Positions 16,147 to 25,530 of a stretch of DNA of 64,000 nucleotides are shown one piece after another (within the stretch, counting starts at the first letter, position 1; each line of letters begins with the position of its first letter). The DNA is taken from assembly GCF_007828835.1 (NCBI RefSeq), contig NZ_VIVL01000021.1, forward strand, positions 1 to 64,000, given 5' to 3'. Origin of the DNA: Variovorax beijingensis (lineage in GTDB: Bacteria > Pseudomonadota > Gammaproteobacteria > Burkholderiales > Burkholderiaceae_C). The translations under genes and the position numbers were made by a program. The notes beneath the pieces were generated by a model. It saw nothing but the letters and a program-made list of their open reading frames with translations, did no database searches and had not been told where the DNA came from.

Positions 16147-17907
16147 ATGACTCACAAACTTCCCAAACGCTCCGTCGTTTTCGTCGGTGGCGGCCTCACC
16201 GCCGGTCTGGCCGTGCGGCAGATGATGAACTCCGGCATCGACGTGCTGGTGCTCGAGCGCGGTGGCGATCTGGCCGGCAGTGCGGCTGCCACACTGCCCA
16301 ACCAACGTGACGAATTGCGTTGGGGCGTGCGCAACAGTTTGGTGCAAAACTGGGCCAACGAAACATACGCGCTGCGCCATTCCGCCAGCGAAAGCGCACT
16401 GCCCGTGCGCCGAATGGAAGCCTTCCTTCCAGGCGAAGGCATGGGCGGCGCGGCCAATCACTGGAACGGCCAGACCTGGCGGTGGGCCGAGTACGACCCG
16501 GCTTTGCGCACTCGCCTCGAGTCCCGCTACGGCAAGGCCGCGATCCCCCGCGAAATGACGGTACAGGACTGGGGCATCAGCTACGCAGAGATGGAGCCGT
16601 ACCACGATCTGTTCGAACGGCTCTTCGGCATCGCGGGGCAGGCCGGCAATATCGGCGGGCAGCTCATCGAAGGCGGCAACCCCTTCGAAGCGCCCCGAAA
16701 GCGCGGCTTTCCGCAGCCGCCGCTCGAAATCCTCGAGTCGGGGCGGATCTTCAAGGCCGCTGCGCAAAGCCTCGGCTACAAACCGTTCCCGCTGCCCGCG
16801 GCCAACTCTCCGCGCGCCTACACCAACCCCGATGGCGCGAGCCTCGCGCCTTGCCAGTACTGTGGCCACTGCGAGCGCTTCATCTGCGAAGCCAATGCCA
16901 AGGCCAGTCCGGCGGTGCTGCTGTACCCCCAACTGCTGAAACAGCGGAATTTCGAGATCCGTCTTCACTCGCAGGTGACCGGCCTCGTCTATGACAAGCA
17001 AGCCAGGCGCGTGACGGCGGTGCGGTTCATCGATCTGCAGACCGCGCAAACGTACGAGCAACCGGCCGATGTCGTCGTGCTGTCCGGTTTCACCATGACA
17101 AACACCAAGCTGCTGCTCACGAGCGGGATCGGGCGTCCCTACGACCCGAAGACCGGCAAGGGCGTGGTGGGCAAGAACTTCTGCTACCAGGTGATGTCGT
17201 CGGTGCCGGTGTTCTTCAAGGACCGCTTGATCAACCCCTTCATGGCGTCGGGCGCCTCTCAGATTGTGGTGGACGAATTCAACGGCGACAACTTCGACCA
17301 TGCAGGGCTCGGCTTCTTCGGCGGCGGCTACATCTACTCGAACGTGACGAACGGCCGCCCCATCAATGCCCGCCTTCATCCGGCCGGAACGCCTCGCTGG
17401 GGATCCGCGTGGAAACAGGCCAACGCCGACTGGTATGCGCACGCCTTCACCGTCGCGGTGCATGGCAGCAACTACCCGCACAGCCAGAACTACCTCGACC
17501 TCGATCCGACGTACCGCGATGCCTACGGCTCGCCGCTGCTGCGCATGACGTTCAATTTCCACGACAACGACCATCGGATGAGCGAGTACGTCACGAACAA
17601 GGCCGCCGATATCGCGCGCGCCATGGGTGCCACGGCAGTCGGCGCACCGCAACCCCGACGCGGCGACTTCGACGCGCGGCAGTATCAGACGACGCACACC
17701 ACCGGCGGCACCGTCATGGGCGCCGACCCGTCGACGAGCGTGGTGTCACCCCGACTGCAGCACTGGGACGCGCAGAACCTCTTCGTGGTCGGTGCATCCG
17801 TGTACGCGCATAACGCCGGCTACAACCCCACTGGTCCGCTCGCGGCATTGGCACTGCGGCTTGGCGACGACCTGGTGCGCTATGCCAAGCAACCGCGCAT
17901 GCTTTGA
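16147..17907 (+). CDS. GMC-family flavoprotein dehydrogenase, large subunit
   Basis: 586 aa FAD-dependent alcohol/sugar dehydrogenase. The FAD-binding motif is near the N terminus (VVFVGGGLTAGLAVRQM, about 10-26), followed by GEGMGGAANHWNGQTWRW, a GMC signature. A cysteine cluster (CQYCGHCERFICEA, about 238-251) is typical of the gluconate/sorbitol dehydrogenase large subunits. The C terminus has the active-site His/Asn pair region (TTHTTGGTVMGADPSTSVVS, ASVYAHNAGYNPTGPLAALA). It has no signal peptide of its own and should be carried across by the Tat-signal subunit encoded just upstream. Electrons would pass to the cytochrome encoded 10 bases downstream and then to the quinone or oxidase chain. 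Confidence 0.93.
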   Translation: MTHKLPKRSVVFVGGGLTAGLAVRQMMNSGIDVLVLERGGDLAGSAAATLPNQRDELRWGVRNSLVQNWANETYALRHSASESALPVRRMEAFLPGEGMGGAANHWNGQTWRWAEYDPALRTRLESRYGKAAIPREMTVQDWGISYAEMEPYHDLFERLFGIAGQAGNIGGQLIEGGNPFEAPRKRGFPQPPLEILESGRIFKAAAQSLGYKPFPLPAANSPRAYTNPDGASLAPCQYCGHCERFICEANAKASPAVLLYPQLLKQRNFEIRLHSQVTGLVYDKQARRVTAVRFIDLQTAQTYEQPADVVVLSGFTMTNTKLLLTSGIGRPYDPKTGKGVVGKNFCYQVMSSVPVFFKDRLINPFMASGASQIVVDEFNGDNFDHAGLGFFGGGYIYSNVTNGRPINARLHPAGTPRWGSAWKQANADWYAHAFTVAVHGSNYPHSQNYLDLDPTYRDAYGSPLLRMTFNFHDNDHRMSEYVTNKAADIARAMGATAVGAPQPRRGDFDARQYQTTHTTGGTVMGADPSTSVVSPRLQHWDAQNLFVVGASVYAHNAGYNPTGPLAALALRLGDDLVRYAKQPRML

Positions 17908-17917
17908 GGAGCCCGAC

Positions 17918-18274
17918 ATGCGAACACTCCTTCTTTCAGCCTGCGCCGCGGCTTTCGTGAACCTGGCACACGGTCAGGCGGTCGTGCAGCCGCCCAAGAC
18001 ATGGACGACCTGCGCGGCATGCCACGCGGCGCAAGGCGCAGCCTCCATCGGGCCACCGCTCGCCAGCGTAGTGGGCCGAAAGGCCGGCTCATCGCCGGGG
18101 TTTGGCTACAGCCGAGCCATGAAGAATGCACAGATCACCTGGGATGACAAATCCCTTGCAGCCTTCCTGAGCGATCCACAGCAAGCCGTGCCGGGCAACA
18201 GAATGCCTTTTGCGGGCGTTACCGATCCCGGTGAAGTTGCGGAACTCGTCAAGTACCTGAAGACGCTGCGATAG
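17918..18274 (+). CDS. Periplasmic class I cytochrome c
   Basis: 118 aa. Signal peptide about 1-20 (MRTLLLSACAAAFVNLAHGQ). One haem site, CAACH, near residue 32, and an axial Met in NRMPFAGV near residue 96. This is a single-haem cytochrome c of the c5/cyc7 type, where classical gluconate dehydrogenases have a three-haem subunit. It starts 10 bases after the flavoprotein stop with GAGGA overlapping the junction, so is translated with it. Role: electron acceptor of the GMC dehydrogenase. Confidence 0.92.
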   Translation: MRTLLLSACAAAFVNLAHGQAVVQPPKTWTTCAACHAAQGAASIGPPLASVVGRKAGSSPGFGYSRAMKNAQITWDDKSLAAFLSDPQQAVPGNRMPFAGVTDPGEVAELVKYLKTLR

Positions 18275-18498
18275 CAGGCTACCTTCGTTCACTGATGGCC
18301 TCGGGCCGCATGCCCCTATGACTTACGGATTTCAGGGACTAGAGCCCGAGGTCGCGCGATGCCGCGCTACGATCTCGAACAGAAACTTAAGTCTCAACGC
18401 ATGGACACCACCAGCCCGATTTGCCTATCCGGTCAACAGCCTTGCATGGCCCGTGCCCAGTTCCCGGCGACGTGAGACCGCCGATACGCAGACTCATC

Positions 18499-21228
18499 AT
18501 GCAAGCGCAGTCCGAGGAACCATCAGACCTGGCGTCGACGGAAGTCCGGTGGTACTTCGGCGATTTCGTTGTCTGGGAGGCACAGCGCCGGTTCGAGCGA
18601 TCCGGCGAAGCCGTGCGGCTGGGGCCTCGTTCTTTCGATCTGCTGCTGCAACTGATCAAGCGGGCCGGTGAAGTCGTGAGCAAAAGCGACTTGCTGGCCG
18701 CGGTCTGGGCTGGCGTTGTGGTCGAAGAGGCCAGCGTGCGCGTTCACATGTCGACGCTTCGCAAGGCGCTGGGCGAACCCGGCGACAGCGACGAATGCAA
18801 GGAGTGGATCTCCAACATTCCTCTACGCGGGTACCGGTTCAATGGACGTGTCCGGCGCGAGGCGACCGGCATCCCGTCGAAGGCCGTGGCACCGCTGCGC
18901 GATCCCGGATTCAACCCGCTGCCGGTTCGGCTGACGGAACTCGTCGGCCGCGAGGCCGATGTGGCAAGCGTTCTCGAAGCGCTCGAATCCCACCGACTTG
19001 TCACGATCGTAGGCACGGGTGGCATCGGCAAGACCCGTCTCGCGATCCACGCCGCCGAGAGCCATCAGCACACGCGCGGGACAGAGATCGCCTTCGTCGA
19101 TCTGTCGTCGCTGATCTCCCAGGCTCACGTGCTCGGCACCCTGGCACGCGCCGTAGGGGTACCCGCCGACCTGCCCGACACCATCGGGGCCATCACGCAA
19201 CGCCTAATAGGCCGCACCGTGCTCCTGTTGATCGACAACTGTGAGCACTTGGTAGATTCCTTGGCGCCGCCGATCGCTGGTTTACTTTCCCTGCTGCCCA
19301 ACCTGCGCATCCTGGCAACCAGCCGCGAGGCGCTTCGGATGACGGGCGAGTATGTCTTCCGGTTACAGGCGCTCGCCATCCCCGAGGCCGAGCAGCTCTC
19401 GCTCACGCAGGCGCTGCACTGGCCCTCCGTGGAATTGCTGGTCGAGCGGGCCAAAGCCGCCGGCGCGGGTGCGTTCGACGAATCGCATGGCGCCCTGCTG
19501 GCACAGATCACAAGGCAGGTAGACGGCATCCCTTTGGCGATCGAACTGGTGGCCGCGCGACTGGGTGTGCAGCCGGTCGTCGATCTGGCGCGCAGGCTGG
19601 ACGACCATATGCGCCTCTACGCGTTCAGCCGGGCCGCGCTCGCACGGCACCGAACGCTGGCTGCTGCACTCGACTGGAGCATCGCGCTGCTGAGCGATGC
19701 GGAACTGCAGCTGTTTCGCTGGCTGTCGGTATTTCGGGGGCGCTTCGATGTGGAATCTGCGCTGGGCCTGAGCGCCGGCAGCATGGACAACGAGGTGGCA
19801 TTCGACGCGCTGATCTCGCTGGTCAACAAGTCGCTTGTCTTCTTCGACAGCAACGACGCAGTTGCGCCTTACAGGCTGCTGGATACGACGCGGAGCTATG
19901 CCGCTGCGCTTCTCGCACACAGCGATGAACGACCGACATTGCTGCGGCGCCATGCGATGCTCATGTGCGATCTCATGAAGGGAGCGGCAGCAGAACTCTC
20001 CGATCTAACCGAGCAGGCCTGGGCCGACCGTTACGCACACCGCCTGGACGACGTGCGCTTTGCACTCGAAGTGTGCCTCGAGCAGCAGTCGGACGCTAAG
20101 ATGGCCGCCTCGCTGCTGACGGCCTCCGCGCCATTGTGGTTCCACCTGGCCCAGGTTGTCGAATACCGCGATCGGGTCTCCGCAGCGCTGGCGCTGGTCG
20201 ATCGGCAACCTGCGCGCGACATCGAAACGGCGACGTGGCTGAACACGGCGCTGGTGAGCGCCCTGCTCCATACTGGCAGGTCCACACCCGAGTTGGGCGC
20301 CGCCGCGGACCAGGCACTAGCCGGCGCGCTTGCCGTCAAGATCCCCGTGCTGGAACTGCAAGCCCGTTGGGGGCGGTGCACGCACGACATGTTCCGCGGC
20401 GAGTATGCGGCGGCCTTGGATCAGGCGCACACGCTGATGGCTGCCGCGCAATCCTGGTCAGACCCTGCTGCGCTTAACCTTGCTCACCGGGTAATGGCAA
20501 TGGCCAACCATTTTTGTGGCCACTTCCAAGTTGCGAGGATGCACAGCGAAGCTTCGGTGCGCATCGGCGGTGGCCTCGGCCATGCCCGGGCCAATATGGT
20601 GGGGGTCAACGCCATCGTCGCGGCCAAGGCCATGCTTAGCCGAACTCTCTGGGTGCAAGGTGAGACGGCCAAGGCTCTGGACGAAGCGAGCGATGCAGTG
20701 GGCCGAGCGCAAGCAGCCGGAAAATCCGTGTCGCTTTGCTCCGCGCTGTATGGCGCCTGCCCGGTCGCGCTGTGGGCCGGCGAGCTGGAGCTTGCCGCCC
20801 GATGGATTCACTTGATGACAGACGAAGCACAGCGCAAGGGGCTGGTGGGATGGCTGCGCTATGCCGAGTGGTTCTCCCAAGGCCTGAAATTAAGCATCGT
20901 GCCGGACCGGGACCTCTACGTCCGTGAGGTGGCTAGCCAGATCGCAACCTATGACGCACCCCACAGGGAGATGCTCGCAACCTTCTGCATCGACTGGGTT
21001 GACGACGAGATGATCGAGCACGTCTCTCGCGGCGGAAGTCCGTGGGTCGCCGCGGAGGTCTGGCGCGCCGCCGGCTGGCGCGCGGAGCAAAATGCTGCCA
21101 TCGAAGAGGCAGACGCCTTTTACCTTCGGGCAATCGAGGCGGCCACGCAACAGGGGGCTGTCGCCTGGGAGAAGCGCGCCGCACTGGCACGCGCCCGCCG
21201 GCCGGGCGCGCAGCCCGTTCATAACTGA
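18499..21228 (+). CDS. Winged-helix/STAND-ATPase regulator (copy 1)
   Basis: 909 aa from the ATG at 18499. Residues about 15-118 are an OmpR/CadC-type winged helix (FGDFVVWEAQRRFERSGEAV, VRVHMSTLRKALGE, WISNIPLRGYRFNG). A STAND/AAA-like ATPase follows: P-loop GTGGIGKT (172-179), Walker B VLLLIDNCEH (about 241-250), and LATSREAL as the sensor/arginine element. The last ~450 residues are alpha-helical, probably TPR-like, and serve as the sensing part. There is no membrane segment, so this is a soluble transcription factor that likely needs ATP-driven assembly. Its 3' end overlaps the convergent copy 2 by 10 bases. Copy 3 is at 28111. The signal is unknown. Confidence 0.88.
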   Translation: MQAQSEEPSDLASTEVRWYFGDFVVWEAQRRFERSGEAVRLGPRSFDLLLQLIKRAGEVVSKSDLLAAVWAGVVVEEASVRVHMSTLRKALGEPGDSDECKEWISNIPLRGYRFNGRVRREATGIPSKAVAPLRDPGFNPLPVRLTELVGREADVASVLEALESHRLVTIVGTGGIGKTRLAIHAAESHQHTRGTEIAFVDLSSLISQAHVLGTLARAVGVPADLPDTIGAITQRLIGRTVLLLIDNCEHLVDSLAPPIAGLLSLLPNLRILATSREALRMTGEYVFRLQALAIPEAEQLSLTQALHWPSVELLVERAKAAGAGAFDESHGALLAQITRQVDGIPLAIELVAARLGVQPVVDLARRLDDHMRLYAFSRAALARHRTLAAALDWSIALLSDAELQLFRWLSVFRGRFDVESALGLSAGSMDNEVAFDALISLVNKSLVFFDSNDAVAPYRLLDTTRSYAAALLAHSDERPTLLRRHAMLMCDLMKGAAAELSDLTEQAWADRYAHRLDDVRFALEVCLEQQSDAKMAASLLTASAPLWFHLAQVVEYRDRVSAALALVDRQPARDIETATWLNTALVSALLHTGRSTPELGAAADQALAGALAVKIPVLELQARWGRCTHDMFRGEYAAALDQAHTLMAAAQSWSDPAALNLAHRVMAMANHFCGHFQVARMHSEASVRIGGGLGHARANMVGVNAIVAAKAMLSRTLWVQGETAKALDEASDAVGRAQAAGKSVSLCSALYGACPVALWAGELELAARWIHLMTDEAQRKGLVGWLRYAEWFSQGLKLSIVPDRDLYVREVASQIATYDAPHREMLATFCIDWVDDEMIEHVSRGGSPWVAAEVWRAAGWRAEQNAAIEEADAFYLRAIEAATQQGAVAWEKRAALARARRPGAQPVHN

Positions 21229-23924
21229 CTCGCGCCGGCGCGCAGTCCTTTCAGCGCATTCGCTGCCCTCAGCTCCCAGGCGACCGCGCCTTGCGAGCGC
21301 GCAAGCGCATGGGCCCGTCGATAAAGTGTCTCGGCTTCGGCGTCATCGCCTCGCAGTTCCTTGCGCCGACCGGCAGCACGGCAAACCTCGGCGGCACTCC
21401 ACTGTCCTTCGCCCCGCATGGCGCGGGCAATCAAATCATCGTCCACCCACAGGTCGCAGAATGTGACCATCATCTCCCTGCGCGGCTCATCCATGGCTAG
21501 GACTTTTGCCGTGACGGCATCGGTGTGCGCACCAACGTCGTCGACCTCGCCGAGCTTAATTGCGTCGTCGTAGCAAAGGGCCCAGTCATGCCAGTAGGTA
21601 AAGCCCTTCGACCGTGTTTGCTGCAGCATCGTGTCAACCCAGGCGCGGGCGGCCTTCTGTTCGCTGGCCCAGATGGCCATGGGACAGATCCAGAAGAGCG
21701 CAACGCAAAGGGACAGCGCGTGCCCCAGCGCCTCCGCCTCCTCCATGCACCGAACGGCAGTGGCCATGGCAAGTTCGCTCTCGCCCTGGATCCACAGCGT
21801 CCTTGCAAGAATGGCCATTGCGGTGGTGCGCGCGTCGGGCTGGAACGCGTTGACATGATTGCGACGGGTCGCGTCGTCCACGTCCGCCGCCGCTTCGGCG
21901 TGCGCCCTGGCTTCGACGAACGCGCCGCAGAAGTGGCTGGCAAGCGCGAGCATCCGGTGCGATAGGTTGCGCGTGACGGCGCTAGTCGAGTGACTTGCGA
22001 ACTCGCTCAGAATTGCGGCATGTTGCAACGCCGGCGTGTACGCGCCGCGCGTAATGTTCAGCGCGCAAAGGCCCCACCGAGCCTGAAATTCGAGCGTCTT
22101 CACCTTGAACTCCAGCGCACACGCCAATGCACGCTCACACGCCAGTGTCATCTCCGGCACCGTGCCGCCTGTGTGCCACAACGCGTTGTAGAGAGCGATT
22201 TCCAGCCGTCCGGCCGTCAGGCGGTCGGGTACCTTCAGCGCGTCGAGGTGCTCCAGCGCCGCGCGGACGCGATCCCGGTATTCGCTGACTTCGGACAAGC
22301 GGAACCAGAGCGGCGCCGACGCGACGGTGAGCGCGCCCGCGATAGTCATGTCGTCGCGGTGGCCGATGCGGGCATCCAATGCCGCGCGAACGTCGTCCAG
22401 GTAACCACGGTAGCGCTGCGTCCAGGCGTCTGCGTCCAGCAGGGCCAGGTCCTTGGTGGCAACGCCCATAAGATCCAGCATGAAAAGCGCATGGCTTTTC
22501 GATACCCCGTCTTGCTCGCCCGCCCGCTCGAGCAGGGCATGCGCGTAGCTGCGGGTGGTATCGAGAAGGCGGTATGGCGATCCCGCAACCTGCTCCGTGT
22601 CATAGACAACGAGCGACTTTCTGGCAAGGTTCAGCAAGGCGTCGGCGGCCACGTCCGGGTCCAGCGCGCTGGCTGCCACGCTGAGCGCCGCCTCGATACC
22701 GAAATAAGCGCGGAACACAGACAACCTGCGGAACAGCAGCAGCTCGGCGTCGCCCAGCAGACCGATGCTCCAGTCCAGCGTCGCAGCGAGCGTGCGATGT
22801 CTTGGCAGCGCCGCCCGCCTGGCGGTGGAATGCAAGCGCATGTGATCGTCGAGCCGGAAGGCCAGGTCGCTCGCGGGTTGCGCTCCCAGGCGCGCTGCGA
22901 CCAGCTCGATCGCCAGCGGGATTCCGTCGACCTGCTTGCAAATACTGGTGAGCGGGCCGCTGCTCGCGTCGTCGAATGCGCCGGCGCCCGCGGCCAAAGC
23001 TCTCTCGACGAGCAGTTGCACCGCCGGAGAGCGCAACGCATACGTCAGCGAGCCGGGCTCGGACTGCTGAACCGCCAGCGGCGCCAAGCGAAAGACATGC
23101 TCGCCGCCCACGCGCAGCACCTCGCGGCTGGTTGCAAGAACCTGCAGCCTGGGCAATGCCGCCAGGAGCCTGCCCAGGAGCGGCGAAAGCCTCTCAATGA
23201 CATGCTCGCAGTTGTCCACAAGCAGCAGCATCGCCCGGCCTTCGAGGCGCTGGACGATGGTTTCTTCAATGTCCGTTACGCCGCCTTGCACGCCGATGGC
23301 ACGCGCCATTGTCGTCAACACGTGGTCTTGCGAGGTCAGGGGAGCAAGATCGACGAAGCAGACCTGGGCTTGCTGCAGTGCGCGGTATCGCCCGGCGACG
23401 CAGATGGCAACGCTGGTCTTTCCCACGCCGCCGGGGCCCGCGACCGTGACCAACCGGTTCTCCGCAAGCATTTCTAGAAGCCGTTCGACTTCCATTTCGC
23501 GCCCCACAAGACTGGAGAAGCGCGCGGGCAGGCCGCAGGAAGCATCCCCGAGTGAAGCATGCGCTACATGTGCAGCGACTGCAGATGGCACGAACTCGCA
23601 GTGCACCCGCCCCAGAAAGCGATAGCCTCGCAGCGGAATATTGGCGATCCATTCCAGGCACCCGTCCTGCGCTCCAGGTGGCCCGAGCGCCTTGCGCAGT
23701 ATCGACATATGGACCCGAACGCTCGCCTCCTCGACCACCGTGTCCGGCCAGACCGCCGCGAGCAGCTCGTCTTTGCTGATCACTTCGCCGGCGCGGCCCA
23801 CAAGCGCAGCAAGCAGGCCGAGCGCGCGCGATCCGAGCCGCACGGGCTGCCCTTCGCGCTCGAGCCTGGGCTCGGCGTCCCACAGCGCGAAGGCGCCGAA
23901 GCGCCACCGGCGAATCTCAGACAC
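21219..23924 (-). CDS. Winged-helix/STAND-ATPase regulator (copy 2)
   Basis: 901 aa. Starts with GTG at 23924, inside the end of the upstream response-regulator gene (8-base overlap GTGTCTGA). The N terminus is directly the winged helix (RRWRFGAFALWDAEPRLERE, VRVHMSILRKALGP, WIANIPLRGYRFLG). The ATPase has P-loop GPGGVGKT, Walker B MLLLVDNCEHV and LATSREVL. The helical C-terminal half is shared with copies 1 and 3. It is the most divergent of the three. Third gene of an overlapping operon with two NarL-type regulators, so its level is probably set by the 10-bp repeat promoter at 25221-25250. Likely a cytoplasmic transcription factor; target genes unknown. Confidence 0.88.
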   Translation of the reverse strand: MSEIRRWRFGAFALWDAEPRLEREGQPVRLGSRALGLLAALVGRAGEVISKDELLAAVWPDTVVEEASVRVHMSILRKALGPPGAQDGCLEWIANIPLRGYRFLGRVHCEFVPSAVAAHVAHASLGDASCGLPARFSSLVGREMEVERLLEMLAENRLVTVAGPGGVGKTSVAICVAGRYRALQQAQVCFVDLAPLTSQDHVLTTMARAIGVQGGVTDIEETIVQRLEGRAMLLLVDNCEHVIERLSPLLGRLLAALPRLQVLATSREVLRVGGEHVFRLAPLAVQQSEPGSLTYALRSPAVQLLVERALAAGAGAFDDASSGPLTSICKQVDGIPLAIELVAARLGAQPASDLAFRLDDHMRLHSTARRAALPRHRTLAATLDWSIGLLGDAELLLFRRLSVFRAYFGIEAALSVAASALDPDVAADALLNLARKSLVVYDTEQVAGSPYRLLDTTRSYAHALLERAGEQDGVSKSHALFMLDLMGVATKDLALLDADAWTQRYRGYLDDVRAALDARIGHRDDMTIAGALTVASAPLWFRLSEVSEYRDRVRAALEHLDALKVPDRLTAGRLEIALYNALWHTGGTVPEMTLACERALACALEFKVKTLEFQARWGLCALNITRGAYTPALQHAAILSEFASHSTSAVTRNLSHRMLALASHFCGAFVEARAHAEAAADVDDATRRNHVNAFQPDARTTAMAILARTLWIQGESELAMATAVRCMEEAEALGHALSLCVALFWICPMAIWASEQKAARAWVDTMLQQTRSKGFTYWHDWALCYDDAIKLGEVDDVGAHTDAVTAKVLAMDEPRREMMVTFCDLWVDDDLIARAMRGEGQWSAAEVCRAAGRRKELRGDDAEAETLYRRAHALARSQGAVAWELRAANALKGLRAGASQL

Positions 23925-24537
23925 GGACCAGCCCGCGCTGCTTCGCCGTGACCGCCGCTTGCGCCCTTGAGCCGACGTGCAGCTTCTCGCAGATCCTGGA
24001 GACGTGTGTCTTAACGGTACTGGCGGAAATGTCGAGCTTGTGAGCGATGCCCTTGTTGCACTCGCCTTTCACCAGGAAACGCAGCACGTCCTCCTCGCGG
24101 GCGGTGAAGGCGGTGCGCGGCGTGCTATGCCTGAAAAGCGCCTTCGTGCGCTTGCAGAGATAGAGAGTGCCTCCTCGAGCCACGCAGCGGATCGCATCCA
24201 TCAGCTCGTCCGGATTCGCGTCCTGGCACACATAGCCATGCGCCCCTCTAGCAATAGCCTGCATGACCTCCCCCTCCTTGGGCCGCCGGGTCAATACGAC
24301 GATGCGCGGCACGCGAAAGCCGCCGGCCCCGCCCGGCAGACCCAATGCCTGAGCCGAAGCGAGCAAGCTCAGCGCGCAGGCGTGATCCGCCACAACCACG
24401 TCTACGATGGCCTCGTCGGGCCCGCCCCCAGCCCGCACGTGGAAGCCGGGTTCCTGGCCGAGGAGAGAGACAAGGCCGGCCATGGCGAGCGGATCGCCGT
24501 GGCACACACGCACGTGCAGATCAAGGACACCAGTCAC
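23917..24537 (-). CDS. NarL-type regulator with degenerate receiver (2)
   Basis: 206 aa from GTG at 24537, overlapping the stop of the preceding regulator as GTGA. The receiver-like domain (1-~115) keeps Asp51 (VVVADHA) and Thr83 (VLTRR), but the conserved Lys is Gln105 (GYVCQDA), and only one acid of the N-terminal acidic pair remains (CHGDP). A LuxR/NarL helix-turn-helix follows (about 142-200: FTAREEDVLRFLVKGECNKG, ISASTVKTHVSRI). Such a receiver may not switch by phosphorylation in the normal way. It is probably a DNA-binding regulator acting with its neighbour as a pair. I chose this start over longer open frames because of the coupling and conservation. Confidence 0.85.
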   Translation of the reverse strand: MTGVLDLHVRVCHGDPLAMAGLVSLLGQEPGFHVRAGGGPDEAIVDVVVADHACALSLLASAQALGLPGGAGGFRVPRIVVLTRRPKEGEVMQAIARGAHGYVCQDANPDELMDAIRCVARGGTLYLCKRTKALFRHSTPRTAFTAREEDVLRFLVKGECNKGIAHKLDISASTVKTHVSRICEKLHVGSRAQAAVTAKQRGLVRV

Positions 24538-25163
24538 GGCGATGCCTCCAAAAGCAGTCCGCGGCGAAAGGCTTCGCTGATCGCGGCAATTCGCGTCGGC
24601 TTCCGGAGCTTGCGCAAAATCGCCTTCACATGGGCCTTGACAGTGCCTTCGCCTATGTCGAGTCGCCGACCGATATCCTTGTTGGCCAAGCCCTCCGCCA
24701 TGAGCTGGAGAACTTCGAGTTCGCGGGCGGTTGGCGCGGCAGACGAGAGGTTGTCCAGCAACTGGTCGGCCACGGGAGAAGACAGGTACCTGCGGCCCTC
24801 TGCAACGCAGCGCACCGCATCCGAAAGTTCCTCGGCCGAGCAATCGTGCAGAAGGTAGCCGCGCACGCCGGCATCCACGGCTCGGCGTATCTGCCACCCA
24901 GTGCTCTGGTCTGTGACCACGAGGAAAGATTTAGATGCGGGGCCGCCCCGGCCGGGCGGACCATTCGTTGCCTTGTGAACGCCGGTTGCGTAGTCCGTCA
25001 CGAGCACGTCGACGCTATCGCCGTCGCCTTCAATGTCGGCAAGTCCGGATCGAACGACGAAGTCGGCGCGGGAGCGCAGCAGCGATGCGATGCCGGCGGC
25101 TACGTAGGGGTCGCGATGTGCGACTGCCACATGGATCTGCCTGGCCTGGGTCGGCGCGGTCAT
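24534..25163 (-). CDS. NarL-type regulator with degenerate receiver (1)
   Basis: 209 aa, first gene of the operon. Receiver-like domain with Asp57 (LVTDYAT) and Thr84 (VVTDQS), but His106 in place of the conserved Lys (GYLLHDC). A NarL-type helix-turn-helix follows (about 143-200: TARELEVLQLMAEGLANKDI, IGEGTVKAHVKAIL). Paralogue of the next gene: both share the AHRDP/CHGDP start, the ELSDAVRCVAEG/ELMDAIRCVARG motif and the same length. The histidine kinase at 26885 on the same strand is a candidate partner. The promoter upstream carries three 10-bp direct repeats (25221-25250). Confidence 0.9.
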   Translation of the reverse strand: MTAPTQARQIHVAVAHRDPYVAAGIASLLRSRADFVVRSGLADIEGDGDSVDVLVTDYATGVHKATNGPPGRGGPASKSFLVVTDQSTGWQIRRAVDAGVRGYLLHDCSAEELSDAVRCVAEGRRYLSSPVADQLLDNLSSAAPTARELEVLQLMAEGLANKDIGRRLDIGEGTVKAHVKAILRKLRKPTRIAAISEAFRRGLLLEASP

Positions 25164-25220
25164 GGGCTCAAGTCCTTCTGGGAGTCATGGGTGGAAGTCT
25201 GCTCAGTTGGCAAAACCGTT

Positions 25221-25250
25221 GCCAGTTAAGCCGTGTCAAGCCTTGTTAAG
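25221..25250 (-). promoter_or_regulatory. Three 10-bp direct repeats before the regulator operon
   Basis: On the minus strand the units are CTTAACAAGG, CTTGACACGG and CTTAACTGGC, head to tail with no gap, ending 57 bases before the start of the first NarL-type gene. A matching array is at 31031-31070. Ten-base direct repeats fit binding by OmpR/PhoB-type winged helices, as carried by the three STAND regulators here. TTGACA in the middle unit could double as a -35 hexamer. Confidence 0.6.
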
Positions 25251-25494
25251 GTGCTGGATGCGCCAGGGACTGCACTACCGCTCCCTCGGCAATGGGTGTC
25301 GCTGGATTCACCGCGCCCCTGCAACGTCCGACGGCGCCGCAGAGCACGACGATGGCGTTCCCTGGCATGGGCTGCAGCGACTCGGAGGCGGCAATCACCG
25401 CGCCGGCACCGGCCGCGCCTGCCACGGCCACGGCGCAGGCAAGGTTCTTGATCCATTTCAGCCAGACGCCGAGAGGAGACAGCGAGATCTTCAT
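25246..25494 (-). CDS. Small membrane protein, uncertain
   Basis: 82 aa from the ATG at 25494; a TTG at 25512 is an alternative. The N terminus is lysine-containing (MKISLSPLGVWLKWIKNL) followed by a hydrophobic Ala/Gly segment (about 19-42), which would be one membrane helix. The rest has two Cys residues and no motif I know. No clear ribosome binding site; it lies 36 bases after the hydrolase gene on the same strand, so it may rely on that transcript. It could be a chance frame. Confidence 0.4.
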   Translation of the reverse strand: MKISLSPLGVWLKWIKNLACAVAVAGAAGAGAVIAASESLQPMPGNAIVVLCGAVGRCRGAVNPATPIAEGAVVQSLAHPAP

Positions 25495-25530
25495 GGGGTG
25501 CGGGCCCGTCAAAACGCGTGGAGGCGCAAC

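Noticed and set aside
16138..17697. A 519-codon minus-strand frame opposite the GMC dehydrogenase gene
   Set aside because: Antisense shadow of a well-supported gene; its composition (Arg/Val/His-rich) is unlike a real protein.
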